Shown here piece by piece: positions 18,388 through 27,384 of a stretch of 64,000 nucleotides of DNA. Position 1 is the first letter of the stretch. The number at the start of each line of letters is the position of its first letter. The translations under genes were made by a program, and so were the position numbers. The DNA comes from Phytoactinopolyspora mesophila (GTDB lineage Bacteria > Actinomycetota > Actinomycetes > Jiangellales > Jiangellaceae), in NCBI RefSeq assembly GCF_010122465.1, contig NZ_WLZY01000004.1, forward strand, positions 62,001-126,000, given 5' to 3'. The notes under the pieces are model-generated. The model was not told the DNA's origin. It did not search any database and was given only the letters and a program-made list of their open reading frames with translations.

Positions 18388-18412
18388 ATTCCGGACGATC
18401 TACGCCCGGAAT
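18388..18412. promoter_or_regulatory. Inverted repeat upstream of VOC gene
   Basis: ATTCCGG (18388-18394) and CCGGAAT (18406-18412) form a perfect 7-bp inverted repeat with an 11-base spacer, one helical turn between half-site centres plus spacing typical of dimeric repressors. No regulator gene is adjacent. Confidence 0.4.
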
Positions 18413-18584
18413 ATGCAAGGTAGTGCCTCAAAACGGGGACTAAGAGTGCTCCAGATGTGGTGAAGGACCTCACGAAGGAACCGCCCCGGCTGGTTAGTTC
18501 GATCAGACGACCGTAAGTCTGTGGTCAGCCGGCAGTAAGGCGTGCCCGGCATCGTGGTCGTGACGACGATCTCGAAGGGGCACG

Positions 18585-20162
18585 ATGATCACCACGATGA
18601 CTCCGGCCGACCGCCGGGCCGGACCGCGGCAGTGGGCCGGACTGGCGGTGCTCGCCTTGCCGACGATCTTGATTGCCCTGGACCTGACCGTCCTGTATAT
18701 GGCTCTTCCCCACCTCGGAGCCGATCTGGGCGCGAGCAACACCCAGATGCTATGGATCACCGACATCTACGGATTCATGGTCGCCGGGCTCCTCATCACG
18801 ATGGGGACGATCGGCGACCGGATCGGCCGCCGCCGGCTCCTGCTGATCGGCGCTGCGGCATTCGGCGTCGCCTCGGTACTCGCCGCCTACTCCTCCAGCG
18901 CTGAGATGCTGATCGTGACCAGGGCTCTGCTCGGCATCGCCGGAGCTACCTTGATGCCGTCCACGCTGTCGCTGATCGGGACCATATTCAACGATCCCAA
19001 GCAGCGGGGTCTGGCCATCGGCATCTGGGGCATGTCCTTCTCGCTGGGCACCGCCATCGGTCCCGCCGTGGGCGGCGCGATGTTGCAGAACTTCTGGTGG
19101 GGGTCGGTTTTCCTCCTGGGTGTTCCCGTGATGGTGCTCCTACTCGCCACCGGCCCCGTGTTGCTGCCGGAGTACCGCGCTCCGGTGGCGGCGCGGACCG
19201 ATCTCGCCAGCGTCGCGCTGTCTTTGGGTGCCATCCTGCCCGTCGTTTACGGAATCAAGGAGATCGCCAAGAACCAGGCTCTGACACCTGCACCGGCAGC
19301 GATCGTGGCGCTCGGCGTGATCATGGGGTGGCTGTTCGTGCGCCGGCAGCACAGGCTCACCGACCCGCTCCTGGACCTGCGGATGTTTCGCGATCGCCGG
19401 TTCTCCGGTGCGGTGGCCGGCCTTCTGATGGCAGCGATCACCTTGTCCGCCGTGATGCTCTTCTTCACCCAATACGTGCAGCTGGTCGAGGGCATGTCGC
19501 CGCTACGTGCCGGACTCTGGTTCCTCCCGCTGGCGGCAGCGTTCGTGGTCAGCTCGGTGGTCGCTCCGCTGCTAGCCCGAAGGGTGCGGCCGGCGTTCGT
19601 GATCACTGGTGGCCTGTCGCTCGCCGTCGTCGGCCTCGTCGTGCTGACGCAGCTGCAAGCAGCGTCCGGGTTGGCTGTCCTGGTGGCCGGTAGCACCATC
19701 TTCGCCTTCGGCGTGGTGCCGCTACTTGCCCTCGGAACCGACATGGTCGTCAGTTCCGCCCCGCAGGAGAAGACCGGATCGGCCGCTGCCACCTCCGAGA
19801 CGGGAAGTGAGCTGGGTATGGCGTTGGGAATCGCCACCCTGGGAAGCGTCGGAACCGCCGTATACAGCGATCAATTGGCCGGCACGATCCCGGCCGCGGT
19901 CCCGGATCCAGCGGCAGCTGTTGCCCGCGACAGCTTCGCCAGCGCCTTCGCGGTAGCCGAGGAACTTCCTACAGCGCTCGCCGGGGACCTCATCGCCGCT
20001 GCCCGGGACGCGTTCACCACCGGATTGAACACCGTGGCGGCGATCAGTGCCGCCCTCCTGGCTTTGATCGCCGTGCTCGTCGTGGCCGTACTGCGGCACG
20101 CACGTCCGCTCGGCGCTGAGAACGACACACCAGAAACCCGCAATATCAGTCCCAACCCTTGA
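18585..20162 (+). CDS. MFS drug efflux transporter (DHA2 family)
   Basis: 525-residue proton-coupled exporter with about 14 membrane helices. Motif A of the family is visible as GTIGDRIGRRRLLLIG, and the antiporter motif C lies in TAIGPAVGGAMLQNFWWGSVF. Asp and aromatic residues in LIALDLTVLYMALPHLGADL are typical of SmvA/EmrB-like DHA2 members exporting cationic or aromatic compounds. The ATG is preceded by GAAGGGG. It heads an operon with a WrbA-like flavodoxin (13-base gap) and a luciferase-like oxidoreductase (4-base overlap), which suggests detoxification or secretion of a redox-active compound. Confidence 0.93.
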   Translation: MITTMTPADRRAGPRQWAGLAVLALPTILIALDLTVLYMALPHLGADLGASNTQMLWITDIYGFMVAGLLITMGTIGDRIGRRRLLLIGAAAFGVASVLAAYSSSAEMLIVTRALLGIAGATLMPSTLSLIGTIFNDPKQRGLAIGIWGMSFSLGTAIGPAVGGAMLQNFWWGSVFLLGVPVMVLLLATGPVLLPEYRAPVAARTDLASVALSLGAILPVVYGIKEIAKNQALTPAPAAIVALGVIMGWLFVRRQHRLTDPLLDLRMFRDRRFSGAVAGLLMAAITLSAVMLFFTQYVQLVEGMSPLRAGLWFLPLAAAFVVSSVVAPLLARRVRPAFVITGGLSLAVVGLVVLTQLQAASGLAVLVAGSTIFAFGVVPLLALGTDMVVSSAPQEKTGSAAATSETGSELGMALGIATLGSVGTAVYSDQLAGTIPAAVPDPAAAVARDSFASAFAVAEELPTALAGDLIAAARDAFTTGLNTVAAISAALLALIAVLVVAVLRHARPLGAENDTPETRNISPNP

Positions 20163-20175
20163 AAGGCGCCTCACC

Positions 20176-20814
20176 ATGACCGTCCCCCAAGCCCGGATCG
20201 CCATCGTCTACTATTCGTCCACCGGCAACGTGTACCGGCTGGCGCAAGCGTTCGCCGACGGCGCCGCGGATGCCGGTGCGGATGTGCGGCTGCGTCGCGT
20301 GCCCGAGCTCGCCCCGGATGCGGCCGTCGACTCCAACCCGGATTGGCGTTCGCATCTGGACGCCACCGCGCACATTCAACTGGTCACGCTCGACGACTTG
20401 AAATGGGCCAACGGCTACGCCTTCGGGACGCCGACTCGATACGGAAACGTCAGTGCCCAGCTTCGGCAGTTCTTCGACACCACGGGCGGGCTCTGGGAAG
20501 CAGGAGAGCTTGCCAACAAGCCGGCGACGGGTTTCACCAGCAGCTTCTTCCCGCACGGCGGGCAAGAGTCCACCCTGATCTCGCTGTACAAGACCATGTG
20601 CCACTGGGGATCGATCGTCGTTCCTACGGGATATGTCGATTACGAGATCGCGGCGGCCGCCGGTGGGAATCCGTACGGCGTCAGCTTCGTCGAGGAGCAA
20701 GCGGACGACGATGCTCACGTCAAAGCGGTGCTGGAAGCAGCACGGAACCAGGGAAGGCGCCTCGCCGAGGCCGCGGTGATGTTGGGGGCGCTGTCGAACC
20801 GGGACGTGGCGTGA
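20176..20814 (+). CDS. WrbA-like flavodoxin / NAD(P)H:quinone oxidoreductase
   Basis: 212 residues with a flavodoxin-fold FMN site: YYSSTGNVYRLAQAFADGA is the phosphate-binding loop, GYAFGTPTRYGNVSAQLRQF the second FMN loop, and the TSSFFPHGGQESTLIS segment resembles the WrbA quinone-reductase family. It would reduce quinones by two electrons, protecting against redox cycling. GAAAGG lies before the ATG. It is co-transcribed with the MFS exporter and overlaps the next gene by GTGA. Confidence 0.9.
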   Translation: MTVPQARIAIVYYSSTGNVYRLAQAFADGAADAGADVRLRRVPELAPDAAVDSNPDWRSHLDATAHIQLVTLDDLKWANGYAFGTPTRYGNVSAQLRQFFDTTGGLWEAGELANKPATGFTSSFFPHGGQESTLISLYKTMCHWGSIVVPTGYVDYEIAAAAGGNPYGVSFVEEQADDDAHVKAVLEAARNQGRRLAEAAVMLGALSNRDVA

Positions 20815-21686
20815 GCGGCCAGAACCGCTCGCCGGAGTTCGGCTTCTTCCCGACGCCCCTCGCTGCCGGCCAGCTGGACCTACTACATCAGGTCCAGCTG
20901 GCCGAGCAGGTCGGCATTGATCTGGTCGGAATTCAGGACCACCCTTACCAGTGGAAGTACCTCGATACGTTCACACTGTTGCCTTGGCTGGCGGGCCAGA
21001 CCGAGCACATCCGGTTCTTCCCCGATGTCGCCCACCTTCCGTTGCGGCCACCAGCCATGCTTGCCAAGTCGGTCGCTTCACTTGATGTTCTCAGCGGCGG
21101 ACGGATCGAGCTGGGTCTTGGCGCAGGTGCCTATCCAGAGTCCAGCCAGGCCATGGGAGCGGAAGCGCGATCACCGGCCGAAGCGATCGCGGCTCTGCAG
21201 GAAGCGATCGGAATCGTGCGTCAGTTCTGGCGATCACCCCAACCCCCTATCCATCACCATGGCGATGCCTTCCAGCTCCGCGGAGTCAAAGCGGGCCCGC
21301 CTCCCGTCCACGACATCAGCATCTGGGTGGGTGGTGACGGGCCGAGGATGCTGCGGCTGATAGCCGGCACGGCGGACGGCTGGATCTCGCCGGGAACGCG
21401 GCATCTCTCCAAGGACGAGTTGCTGGCCAAGCAGGCAGACATGGACCGCTACGTCGTGGAATCGGGCAGGGACCCGTCGGCGATCCGACGCATCACCGAT
21501 GTCAGCGGAGTCATCACGGACGGACCGGCCAGCGGGTGGCTGCATGGGCCACTCGACCATTGGGTCACCGAGCTCGAAGACCTCATCGCCGAACGCTTTG
21601 ACACGTTCATCTTCTGGCCCGACGACAGCTCCGATGAGCAGATCCACGCCTTCTCCGAGGTGGCCATGAAGCTGCGGAGGAAATGA
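20811..21686 (+). CDS. LLM-class flavin-dependent oxidoreductase
   Basis: 291-residue luciferase-like TIM barrel. Indicators are LAEQVGIDLVGIQDHPYQ near the N-terminus, the DVLSGGRIELGLGAGAYP loop typical of F420- or FMN-using members, and ISIWVGGDGPRMLRLIAGTA. The GTG start overlaps the WrbA-like stop by four bases. In actinobacteria such enzymes often use F420; the cofactor here is uncertain. It ends 15 bases from the convergent BTAD regulator. Confidence 0.9.
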   Translation: MSGQNRSPEFGFFPTPLAAGQLDLLHQVQLAEQVGIDLVGIQDHPYQWKYLDTFTLLPWLAGQTEHIRFFPDVAHLPLRPPAMLAKSVASLDVLSGGRIELGLGAGAYPESSQAMGAEARSPAEAIAALQEAIGIVRQFWRSPQPPIHHHGDAFQLRGVKAGPPPVHDISIWVGGDGPRMLRLIAGTADGWISPGTRHLSKDELLAKQADMDRYVVESGRDPSAIRRITDVSGVITDGPASGWLHGPLDHWVTELEDLIAERFDTFIFWPDDSSDEQIHAFSEVAMKLRRK

Positions 21687-21701
21687 GCGCGGTGCGCCGA
21701 A

Positions 21702-24700
21702 TTACGGGAGTTCGTCGATTCCCATCTGGCCGCCGAGTGCGAACTCGGTGCCGAAGGTGTTCTCACCGAGCGCGGTTTGCGCGCGGTGCGTGATCCGGTC
21801 GACGTCGCCACGCTCGCCGGGCGGCAACGGTGCGTCCACGGAATCCCGGGCTGCGGCCGCGGCACCTAGCAGTCTTGCCGCATGATCGTGATCGCCGACC
21901 AGGGTGGAGGCGCCAGCGAGCCCTTCGAGAGCCAGCGCCACGGCGCGTGAGTCCCTCGTCTTGCGTGCCACTGCCAGTCCTTCTGTGTGCACGGTACGGG
22001 CCGACGCGGCATCACCGCGCTGCTCGGCGACGAACCCCATTTCGGCGAGGATCAATGCGGTGCCGGCATGAAGGTCCGTCCGGCGGTGCCATTCGAGCAG
22101 CTCGCTCAGCCGTTGTTCCGCGAGGTCGAGCTTGCCCGCGCGCCGGGCACCTAGAGCCAGGCCAATGGCGGCGAAAGCGGCGGCTGCGCTGTCCGACAAT
22201 TCTTCGGCCAGGCGGTGTGCACGCTGGTGATATTCCTCGGCCTCGGCCAGGTCGCCGACGAGTAACGCGATCCTGCCGAGGTTGGCGAGCTGAGTTGACA
22301 CGGCGGGCCACAGCTCCATGTCTTCCGCGCTGCGCAGCGCGTCCCGGTGCAGACGGGCGGCTTCGTCGTGGTGACCGGCGATCTCGGCCAATACGCCCAG
22401 CCAGCGCGTCGGATGCAACCGGCCCCAGCGATCGCCGAGCTCGTCGAAGAGCCTGAGCGACGTCTCGCTGTCGCGTCTGGCGCCCGCCAGATCTCCTGCA
22501 ACCAGAGCATGCTCGGCGCGAGTGAACAGCGCCGCGGCGATGCCCCATCGGTCTCCGAGCTTTCGGAAGCCGGCCAAGGCACCGGACACCAACTCTTCAC
22601 CCACCACCGTATGACCCGAGCCCGGCATGGTGAACGCACACAGCCACTGTGCGCGCGCTAGGCCGGCCGGATCATCCAGCTGTTCGTAGAGCCTGAAGAC
22701 GCTGTTGCGCCGGGCTACGGGGTCGTCTTGGTAATCGGTGAACGCGACGCCGGCCAGCCACGTCAGTGCCTCGGCGCGTGAGGCGTCGACGATGCCGTCG
22801 GGGGATGGCACTGACAGCGCCCGAGTGAAACAGCGGCGTGCTTCTTGGTGCCGGCCGCGAAGGAACCAGTACCAGGCCAGCGAGTTGACGAGGCGGAGTG
22901 CCATGTCCGCGGAGCTCAGCTGAACCGTGGTCTCCAGCGCGCTGCGCAGGTTGGCGGATTCGTGGTCCAGGCATCGCAGCGCATCCCGCTGTCCGTGTCC
23001 GCGCAGGAGCGGGGCGGTCCGTTCGGCTAAGTCGGCATAGTAGGCGGCGTGTCGGCGGCGAACAGATTCTGACTCGCCCGCGTTGTCCAGCTTTTGCAGG
23101 CAGTACGCCGCCACGGATTCGAGGAGTTGATATCTGCGGCCGCCTCCGTCGTCATAGACCGCGACCAGCGACCGGTCGACCAAACGTCCAAGCAGGTCGA
23201 CGACGTCAGCAGCGGCGATTCGACCACCGGCGCAGATGTCCTCCGCTGCCTCCAAGGTGCATCCGCCAGTATGGACGGCCAGCCGTTGCAGCACCGTTCG
23301 TTCGTCCGGCGACAACAACTCCCAGCTCCAGTCGATCATCGCCCGGAGTGTGCGTTGCCGTTGTGGTGCTGTGCGGTGTCCAGCGGCGAGCAGCTTGAAG
23401 CGGTCGTCGAGCCGGGACGCTAGCTCGTGCACGTCGAGTGTCCGGATCCGGCTCGCCGCGAGTTCGAGCGCCAGCGGGATACCGTCCAGTCGGCGACAGA
23501 TCTCGGTCACGGCCTCGGCGTTGCCCGCAGACAATGTGAATCCGGATGCCGCTGCCGCGGCTCGGGTGACAAACAGCCGAACGGCCCCGGCCTGCGACAG
23601 CTGATCCAGCCGAGCACCGGAAGGGGGCAGGTCCAGTGGCGGAACACGGAAGACTACCTCGCCGGACAACCCCACCGGCTCTTGACTGGTCACCAGTATC
23701 CGGAGCCCGGGTGCGGACTCCAATAGCCGCTCGGCCAGGTGCGTCACCGGCTCGATGACATGCTCGCAGTTGTCCATGACGAGCAGCACCTGCTTGGGGC
23801 GAAGGGCGGCGACAAGCCGGTCGATCACCCCGGGGGGATCGGCGCCGGGTGCGACACCCATCACGGAGTCCTCACGGATCCCGACGGCGGCCGCCACGAG
23901 TGTCGCGATCGAGGTGACCCCGTCAGCCAGCGTGGTTGCGTGTGATTCCGGGCTGCCCATCTCGACGATCCAGGTACCGTCGGCGCACATGTCGCCGGTG
24001 GCCCGGGCCACTTCGATAGCCAGGCGGGTTTTGCCCACCCCGCCGGGGCCGGTCAATGTGACCAGGCGGGCCGAGTCCAGGAGCGCACGCACGTCGGCGA
24101 TCGCCGCCGTCCTGCCGATCAGTCCGCCGTCGGGCTCCGTGGATATCGAAACGGGGAGGTTGGTGGGGCGCGTGGTGGAAGTGACCAGCGGTGAACGTTG
24201 CACCAGCTCGGGATCCTGGCGCAGGATCGCCTGGTGGAGCTGGACGAGTTCGGTGCTGGGATCGAGTCCTAGCTCGTCCCACAAATGGTGCCGATGCCGT
24301 TCGTAGCTCTCCAGGGCCTCGGTTTGCCGGCCCGAGCCGTACAAGGCACGCAACTGCGCCGCACGCAACCGCTCGCGGAGGGGATACTGGGCGACCAAAT
24401 CGCCGATCTCACCGACGAGCAGCGCATACTCCCCCAGCTCCAGGCGGGCCTCGGCCAAATCCTCGAGCGCAACTAGTCGCTGCTCATCCAACCGGACGAT
24501 CGAACCTCGTGCGAATTCCATGTCGGCGACATCGCCGAGGGCCGGGCCACGCCACAATGCCAGCGCCTGCGTCAGAAACGTGATGCGCCCGCGGGCGTCG
24601 TGCCTGGCGCGCGCTTGTGCGACGAGTGACTCGAACCGTCGTGCGTCGATGGCATCGGGCGCGGCGTTTAGCCGGTATCCCAACTTCCCGGACTCGACGA

Positions 24701-24950
24701 GATCGCGGGCACCGGGTTCCGCCTGGCGGAGGGCTCGTCGCAGCCTCGACACCTGGGAATGGAGAGAGCCGGAAGCGTTGCCGGGCGGGTTGTCGGGCCA
24801 GAGGTAGTTGATCAACCGGTCTGCCGAGACCGGTCGGCCCTCATTGACGAGCAGAGCGATGAGCAACGCCCGGACCTTCACTCCGGGTATGGACACCAAG
24901 CTTCCATCGGACGGCCACACCACCAACGGCCCGAGCACCCCGAACCTCAT
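21702..24950 (-). CDS. BTAD/NB-ARC/TPR transcriptional regulator (AfsR/SARP-like)
   Basis: About 1,082 residues from ATG 24950 (a GTG two codons upstream is equally possible). Domains in order: an OmpR-type winged helix (FGVLGPLVVW, then LLIALLVNEGRPVSADRLIN), a BTAD helical domain (to about 250), an ATPase of the NB-ARC/AAA type with Walker A GPGGVGKTRLAIEVA and Walker B-like VLLVMDNCEHV, a winged-helix connector, and C-terminal TPR repeats with an AFTMPGSG linker. Large regulators of this type control secondary metabolism or stress genes; no biosynthetic cluster is adjacent. No clear ribosome site is present. Confidence 0.9.
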   Translation of the reverse strand: MRFGVLGPLVVWPSDGSLVSIPGVKVRALLIALLVNEGRPVSADRLINYLWPDNPPGNASGSLHSQVSRLRRALRQAEPGARDLVESGKLGYRLNAAPDAIDARRFESLVAQARARHDARGRITFLTQALALWRGPALGDVADMEFARGSIVRLDEQRLVALEDLAEARLELGEYALLVGEIGDLVAQYPLRERLRAAQLRALYGSGRQTEALESYERHRHHLWDELGLDPSTELVQLHQAILRQDPELVQRSPLVTSTTRPTNLPVSISTEPDGGLIGRTAAIADVRALLDSARLVTLTGPGGVGKTRLAIEVARATGDMCADGTWIVEMGSPESHATTLADGVTSIATLVAAAVGIREDSVMGVAPGADPPGVIDRLVAALRPKQVLLVMDNCEHVIEPVTHLAERLLESAPGLRILVTSQEPVGLSGEVVFRVPPLDLPPSGARLDQLSQAGAVRLFVTRAAAAASGFTLSAGNAEAVTEICRRLDGIPLALELAASRIRTLDVHELASRLDDRFKLLAAGHRTAPQRQRTLRAMIDWSWELLSPDERTVLQRLAVHTGGCTLEAAEDICAGGRIAAADVVDLLGRLVDRSLVAVYDDGGGRRYQLLESVAAYCLQKLDNAGESESVRRRHAAYYADLAERTAPLLRGHGQRDALRCLDHESANLRSALETTVQLSSADMALRLVNSLAWYWFLRGRHQEARRCFTRALSVPSPDGIVDASRAEALTWLAGVAFTDYQDDPVARRNSVFRLYEQLDDPAGLARAQWLCAFTMPGSGHTVVGEELVSGALAGFRKLGDRWGIAAALFTRAEHALVAGDLAGARRDSETSLRLFDELGDRWGRLHPTRWLGVLAEIAGHHDEAARLHRDALRSAEDMELWPAVSTQLANLGRIALLVGDLAEAEEYHQRAHRLAEELSDSAAAAFAAIGLALGARRAGKLDLAEQRLSELLEWHRRTDLHAGTALILAEMGFVAEQRGDAASARTVHTEGLAVARKTRDSRAVALALEGLAGASTLVGDHDHAARLLGAAAAARDSVDAPLPPGERGDVDRITHRAQTALGENTFGTEFALGGQMGIDELP

Positions 24951-25166
24951 GCGCACACGATATCCGGCCCGCTTCTTGTCAGATGTCGTGCGAGTCGCTG
25001 CCTCAGATATGGATGCGCCCCCTGACAGGGAGCCCACTTCGTGGGTGCGGCGAGAGCGAACGCTTCGCCGTAGCAGCAGCTGCGGAGGTCGCCGATCCGG
25101 TGCGGTGGACGGCTAAGGAGCTTCGCAGCAGCTCAGGAGAGATGTATGGGTCGATCGATATGTGTG

Positions 25167-25322
25167 TCAGGTGAACAGCCGAAACGCCCTACTCATGATG
25201 TTCGACGCGTCTGCCCAAGTGGGCAGTGAGTCGATCTCGATGATGGTGTGCCTGAGTGGTTCGGTGTCGTACAGTTCGACCCTCCAGCCATTGCTGTCGT
25301 GGTCGAGGATCCCCCGGATCAC
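25167..25322 (-). CDS. 51-residue hypothetical protein
   Basis: A small frame from GTG 25322 to TGA 25167 has a strong AAGGAAAGGA ribosome site upstream of the start (around 25329-25341). The product is hydrophilic: VIRGILDHDSNGWRVELYD, then HTIIEIDSLPTWADASNIM and RAFRLFT. No signal peptide or membrane helix. I do not recognise it. It lies on the same strand as the giant BTAD regulator, 216 bases upstream of it, and could be co-transcribed or a small partner. Confidence 0.5.
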   Translation of the reverse strand: MIRGILDHDSNGWRVELYDTEPLRHTIIEIDSLPTWADASNIMSRAFRLFT

Positions 25323-25491
25323 GCTGATTCCTTTCCTTGTCTTGAATGGATGGGATTGAAGTCACCAACGTGAATTGTGTCACTTCTCACGCGTGATTGC
25401 CTGCTAATACGAGTCGGCCGTTCAGGTGATTTTCCCTAGGGCATATGGTGTTCGGCTCCGAGCGCCGTCCCTCCCTCTAGCCGGACTCTTA

Positions 25492-25515
25492 CGCCCGGGG
25501 CGAAAGCCCCGGGCG
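25492..25515 (+). other. GAAA-capped 10-bp hairpin upstream of popR-like gene
   Basis: CGCCCGGGGC (25492-25501) and GCCCCGGGCG (25506-25515) form a perfect stem closed by a GAAA tetraloop. There is no T-tract. It lies about 80 bases before the regulator's start and could be a leader structure or a terminator-like barrier for upstream transcription. Confidence 0.6.
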
Positions 25516-25597
25516 ATGCCGTACGGCCGTCGTTACTCTGAGACCACCCCGCCCCCTGGGAGATCGGGTTGTGGCGGCAGTGAGGGAGGGACGGGCG

Positions 25598-25978
25598 ATG
25601 CCGGATCCAGGTGTGAAGGACCTCGGTGAAGACAAACCGCAGCCGAAGCCGTTGCTTCGAACCGCACTCGGAGACGTTCTGCGCCGCACCAGACTCGAGC
25701 AGGGCCGGATCCTGGCCGACGTAGCACGCTCGGCGAAGATCTCGATGCCGTATCTGTCGGAGGTCGAACGAGGCCGCAAGGAAGTCTCGTCCGAGGTCTT
25801 GGCTGCCATCTGCGATTCCCTGAAGATCGAACTTCCCGACCTGTTGTCCGAAGTCCGTCGTGACCTGGATGCTGATCGTCAGGTGTCGTCGGTAGTACGC
25901 CTGGATGCCTTCCGGAGTCGCCGCGCCTCGTCGCGAGTACGTCCTACCCCCGAAGCCCGGTTCCTGCTGGCTGCCTGA
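25598..25978 (+). CDS. popR: PopR/ClgR-type XRE regulator of clp genes
   Basis: 126 residues. An XRE-type helix-turn-helix occupies about residues 22-80 (LGDVLRRTRLEQGRILADVA, then ISMPYLSEVERGRKEVSSEV). The C-terminus ends RFLLAA; in Streptomyces, ClgR and PopR end in the same small hydrophobic-Ala-Ala degron and are degraded by ClpP. ATG 25598 is chosen for the GGGAGGGA ribosome site; a GTG at 25571 is possible. The gene is tail-to-tail with the clpP pair with zero spacing, matching the published S. lividans layout in which popR lies downstream of clpP4. PopR activates the clpP3 operon. Naming popR rather than clgR rests on this context. Confidence 0.78.
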   Translation: MPDPGVKDLGEDKPQPKPLLRTALGDVLRRTRLEQGRILADVARSAKISMPYLSEVERGRKEVSSEVLAAICDSLKIELPDLLSEVRRDLDADRQVSSVVRLDAFRSRRASSRVRPTPEARFLLAA

Positions 25979-26599
25979 TCACCATGCCTTGACTCGTGCG
26001 GCGGCCGGCATCGGACGGGCTTGGATCACGTGGTCCGCCAGGCCGTACTCCACGGCTTCGCGGGCACTGAAGGTCTTGCTCCGATCGGTATCGGTGCGGA
26101 TCTTGTCGGCCGAATGGCCGGTGTGCAGGCTGAGGATCTCTTCCATCTCGGTACGGAGCCGGGCCAGCTCCTTGGCCTGGATCGCCAGATCTGGCAGGGT
26201 GCCGCGCGCCTGACTGGAGGGCTGATGCAGATTCACCTTGGCGTGCTTCAACACCGAACGTTTCCCGGGGGTCCCGGCCGCGAGGAGTACCGCCGCCGCG
26301 GACGACGCTTGCCCCATGCAGAAGGTGGCGACATCCGACCTGATGAATTGCATCGTGTCGTAGATCGCGGTCAGCGCGCTGAACGAACCGCCGGGTGAGT
26401 TGATGTAGAGGCCGATCTCGAGTTCGGGACTGGCGGATTCCAGGTGGAGCAGCTGGGCCATCACCACGTTGGCCACTCCGTCGTCGATCTCAGTGCCGAG
26501 AAAGACGATCCGTTCCGACAGCAGTCTGGAGTAGATGTCGAAGGCACGCTCTCCGGTCGCTGTCTTCTCTATCACCGTGGGTATCGTGTACTGGCTCAT
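25979..26599 (-). CDS. clpP: ATP-dependent Clp protease proteolytic subunit (ClpP4-like)
   Basis: 206-residue serine peptidase of the ClpP family. Catalytic triad: Ser100 ([11 protein letters not shown]), His125 (NLHQPS) and Asp170 (DTDRSKTFS). Substrate-strand glycines are present in [18 protein letters not shown]. After Asp170 the usual Arg-Asp pair reads Ser-Lys. It would form a mixed 14-mer with the neighbouring ClpP and work with an unfoldase not in this window. It follows clpP3-like with two bases between; the ATG has an AGGAA ribosome site. Its stop abuts the stop of the popR-like gene. Confidence 0.92.
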   Translation of the reverse strand: MSQYTIPTVIEKTATGERAFDIYSRLLSERIVFLGTEIDDGVANVVMAQLLHLESASPELEIGLYINSPGGSFSALTAIYDTMQFIRSDVATFCMGQASSAAAVLLAAGTPGKRSVLKHAKVNLHQPSSQARGTLPDLAIQAKELARLRTEMEEILSLHTGHSADKIRTDTDRSKTFSAREAVEYGLADHVIQARPMPAAARVKAW

Positions 26600-26601
26600 G
26601 A

Positions 26602-27213
26602 TCAAATTCCTGCCGATCGCCTGGCGGTCGTGGGGCGGACATCGTCGACCCGTTCCACGATGTGGTCGATGAATCCGTAACTGCGGGCTTCCTCCGCGTT
26701 GAACCAGCGGTCCCGCAAGCTGTCTTGTTCGATCTTCTCGACCGGTTGTCCGGTGTGCTGGGCAATGAGCTGGGTCATTGTGGCCGACGTCCGCTCGAGC
26801 TGTTCGGCGTAGATGGCGATGTCGGCGGCGGTGCCACCGAACCCGGCGGAACCCTGATGCATCAGGACCTGGGCGTGTGGCAGGCTGAACCGCTTGCCGG
26901 GTGTCCCGGCGCACAGCAAGAACTGACCCATACTGGCGGCGAAACCCATCGCGAGTGTGCTCACGTCGTTGGGAACCAGTCGCATCGTGTCGTAGATGGC
27001 CAGCCCGGCGCTGACGGATCCGCCGGGTGAGTTGATGTAGAGGCTGATGTCGCTGCGGGGGTCTTCCGCTGACAGGAGCAAGAGTTGGCCACAGAGCCGA
27101 TTGGCGACCTGGTCGTCCACCTCGGTACCGAGGACGATGATCCTCTGATGGAGCAGCCGGGCGGCAAGCTGGTCGTCCAGGCCGGCGGACGAGACGGATT
27201 CGGCGGTGTGCAT
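26602..27213 (-). CDS. clpP: ATP-dependent Clp protease proteolytic subunit (ClpP3-like)
   Basis: 203 residues, first gene of the clpP pair. Catalytic Ser94 ([11 protein letters not shown]), His119 (MHQG) and Asp164 ([10 protein letters not shown]) are all present, as is [18 protein letters not shown]. The short N-terminus carries no obvious propeptide. A PopR-like operator lies 87-101 bases upstream of the ATG, and the gene diverges from the Mrp antiporter operon. clpX, clpC and tig are not nearby, so this is a second, conditional clpP locus rather than the housekeeping clpP1-clpP2. Confidence 0.92.
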   Translation of the reverse strand: MHTAESVSSAGLDDQLAARLLHQRIIVLGTEVDDQVANRLCGQLLLLSAEDPRSDISLYINSPGGSVSAGLAIYDTMRLVPNDVSTLAMGFAASMGQFLLCAGTPGKRFSLPHAQVLMHQGSAGFGGTAADIAIYAEQLERTSATMTQLIAQHTGQPVEKIEQDSLRDRWFNAEEARSYGFIDHIVERVDDVRPTTARRSAGI

Positions 27214-27299
27214 ACGTTCTCCCTGCGGTGAAGTCAGAGGCGCTGATCGCTACCTCGTACCTCTGATCCTGATCGTGCGGCGGTGCCCGGCCAAGGCAA

Positions 27300-27314
27300 T
27301 CTGCCAGCAGCAGA
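27300..27314. promoter_or_regulatory. PopR-like operator upstream of clpP pair
   Basis: TCTGCC-AGC-AGCAGA matches the published S. lividans PopR site TCTGCC-3N-GGCAGA with one mismatch. A possible -35, TTGCCT on the minus strand, starts just downstream, where an activator would contact polymerase. A second overlapping short dyad, GGCA-ATC-TGCC (27295-27305), may represent part of the tandem repeat. Confidence 0.6.
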
Positions 27315-27384
27315 GAATCGCGCTCCGGTCGAATGAGTGGACGGGGCGCTGGCGGTTGCGGCGCCGATGCGATTGCTGAACGCC

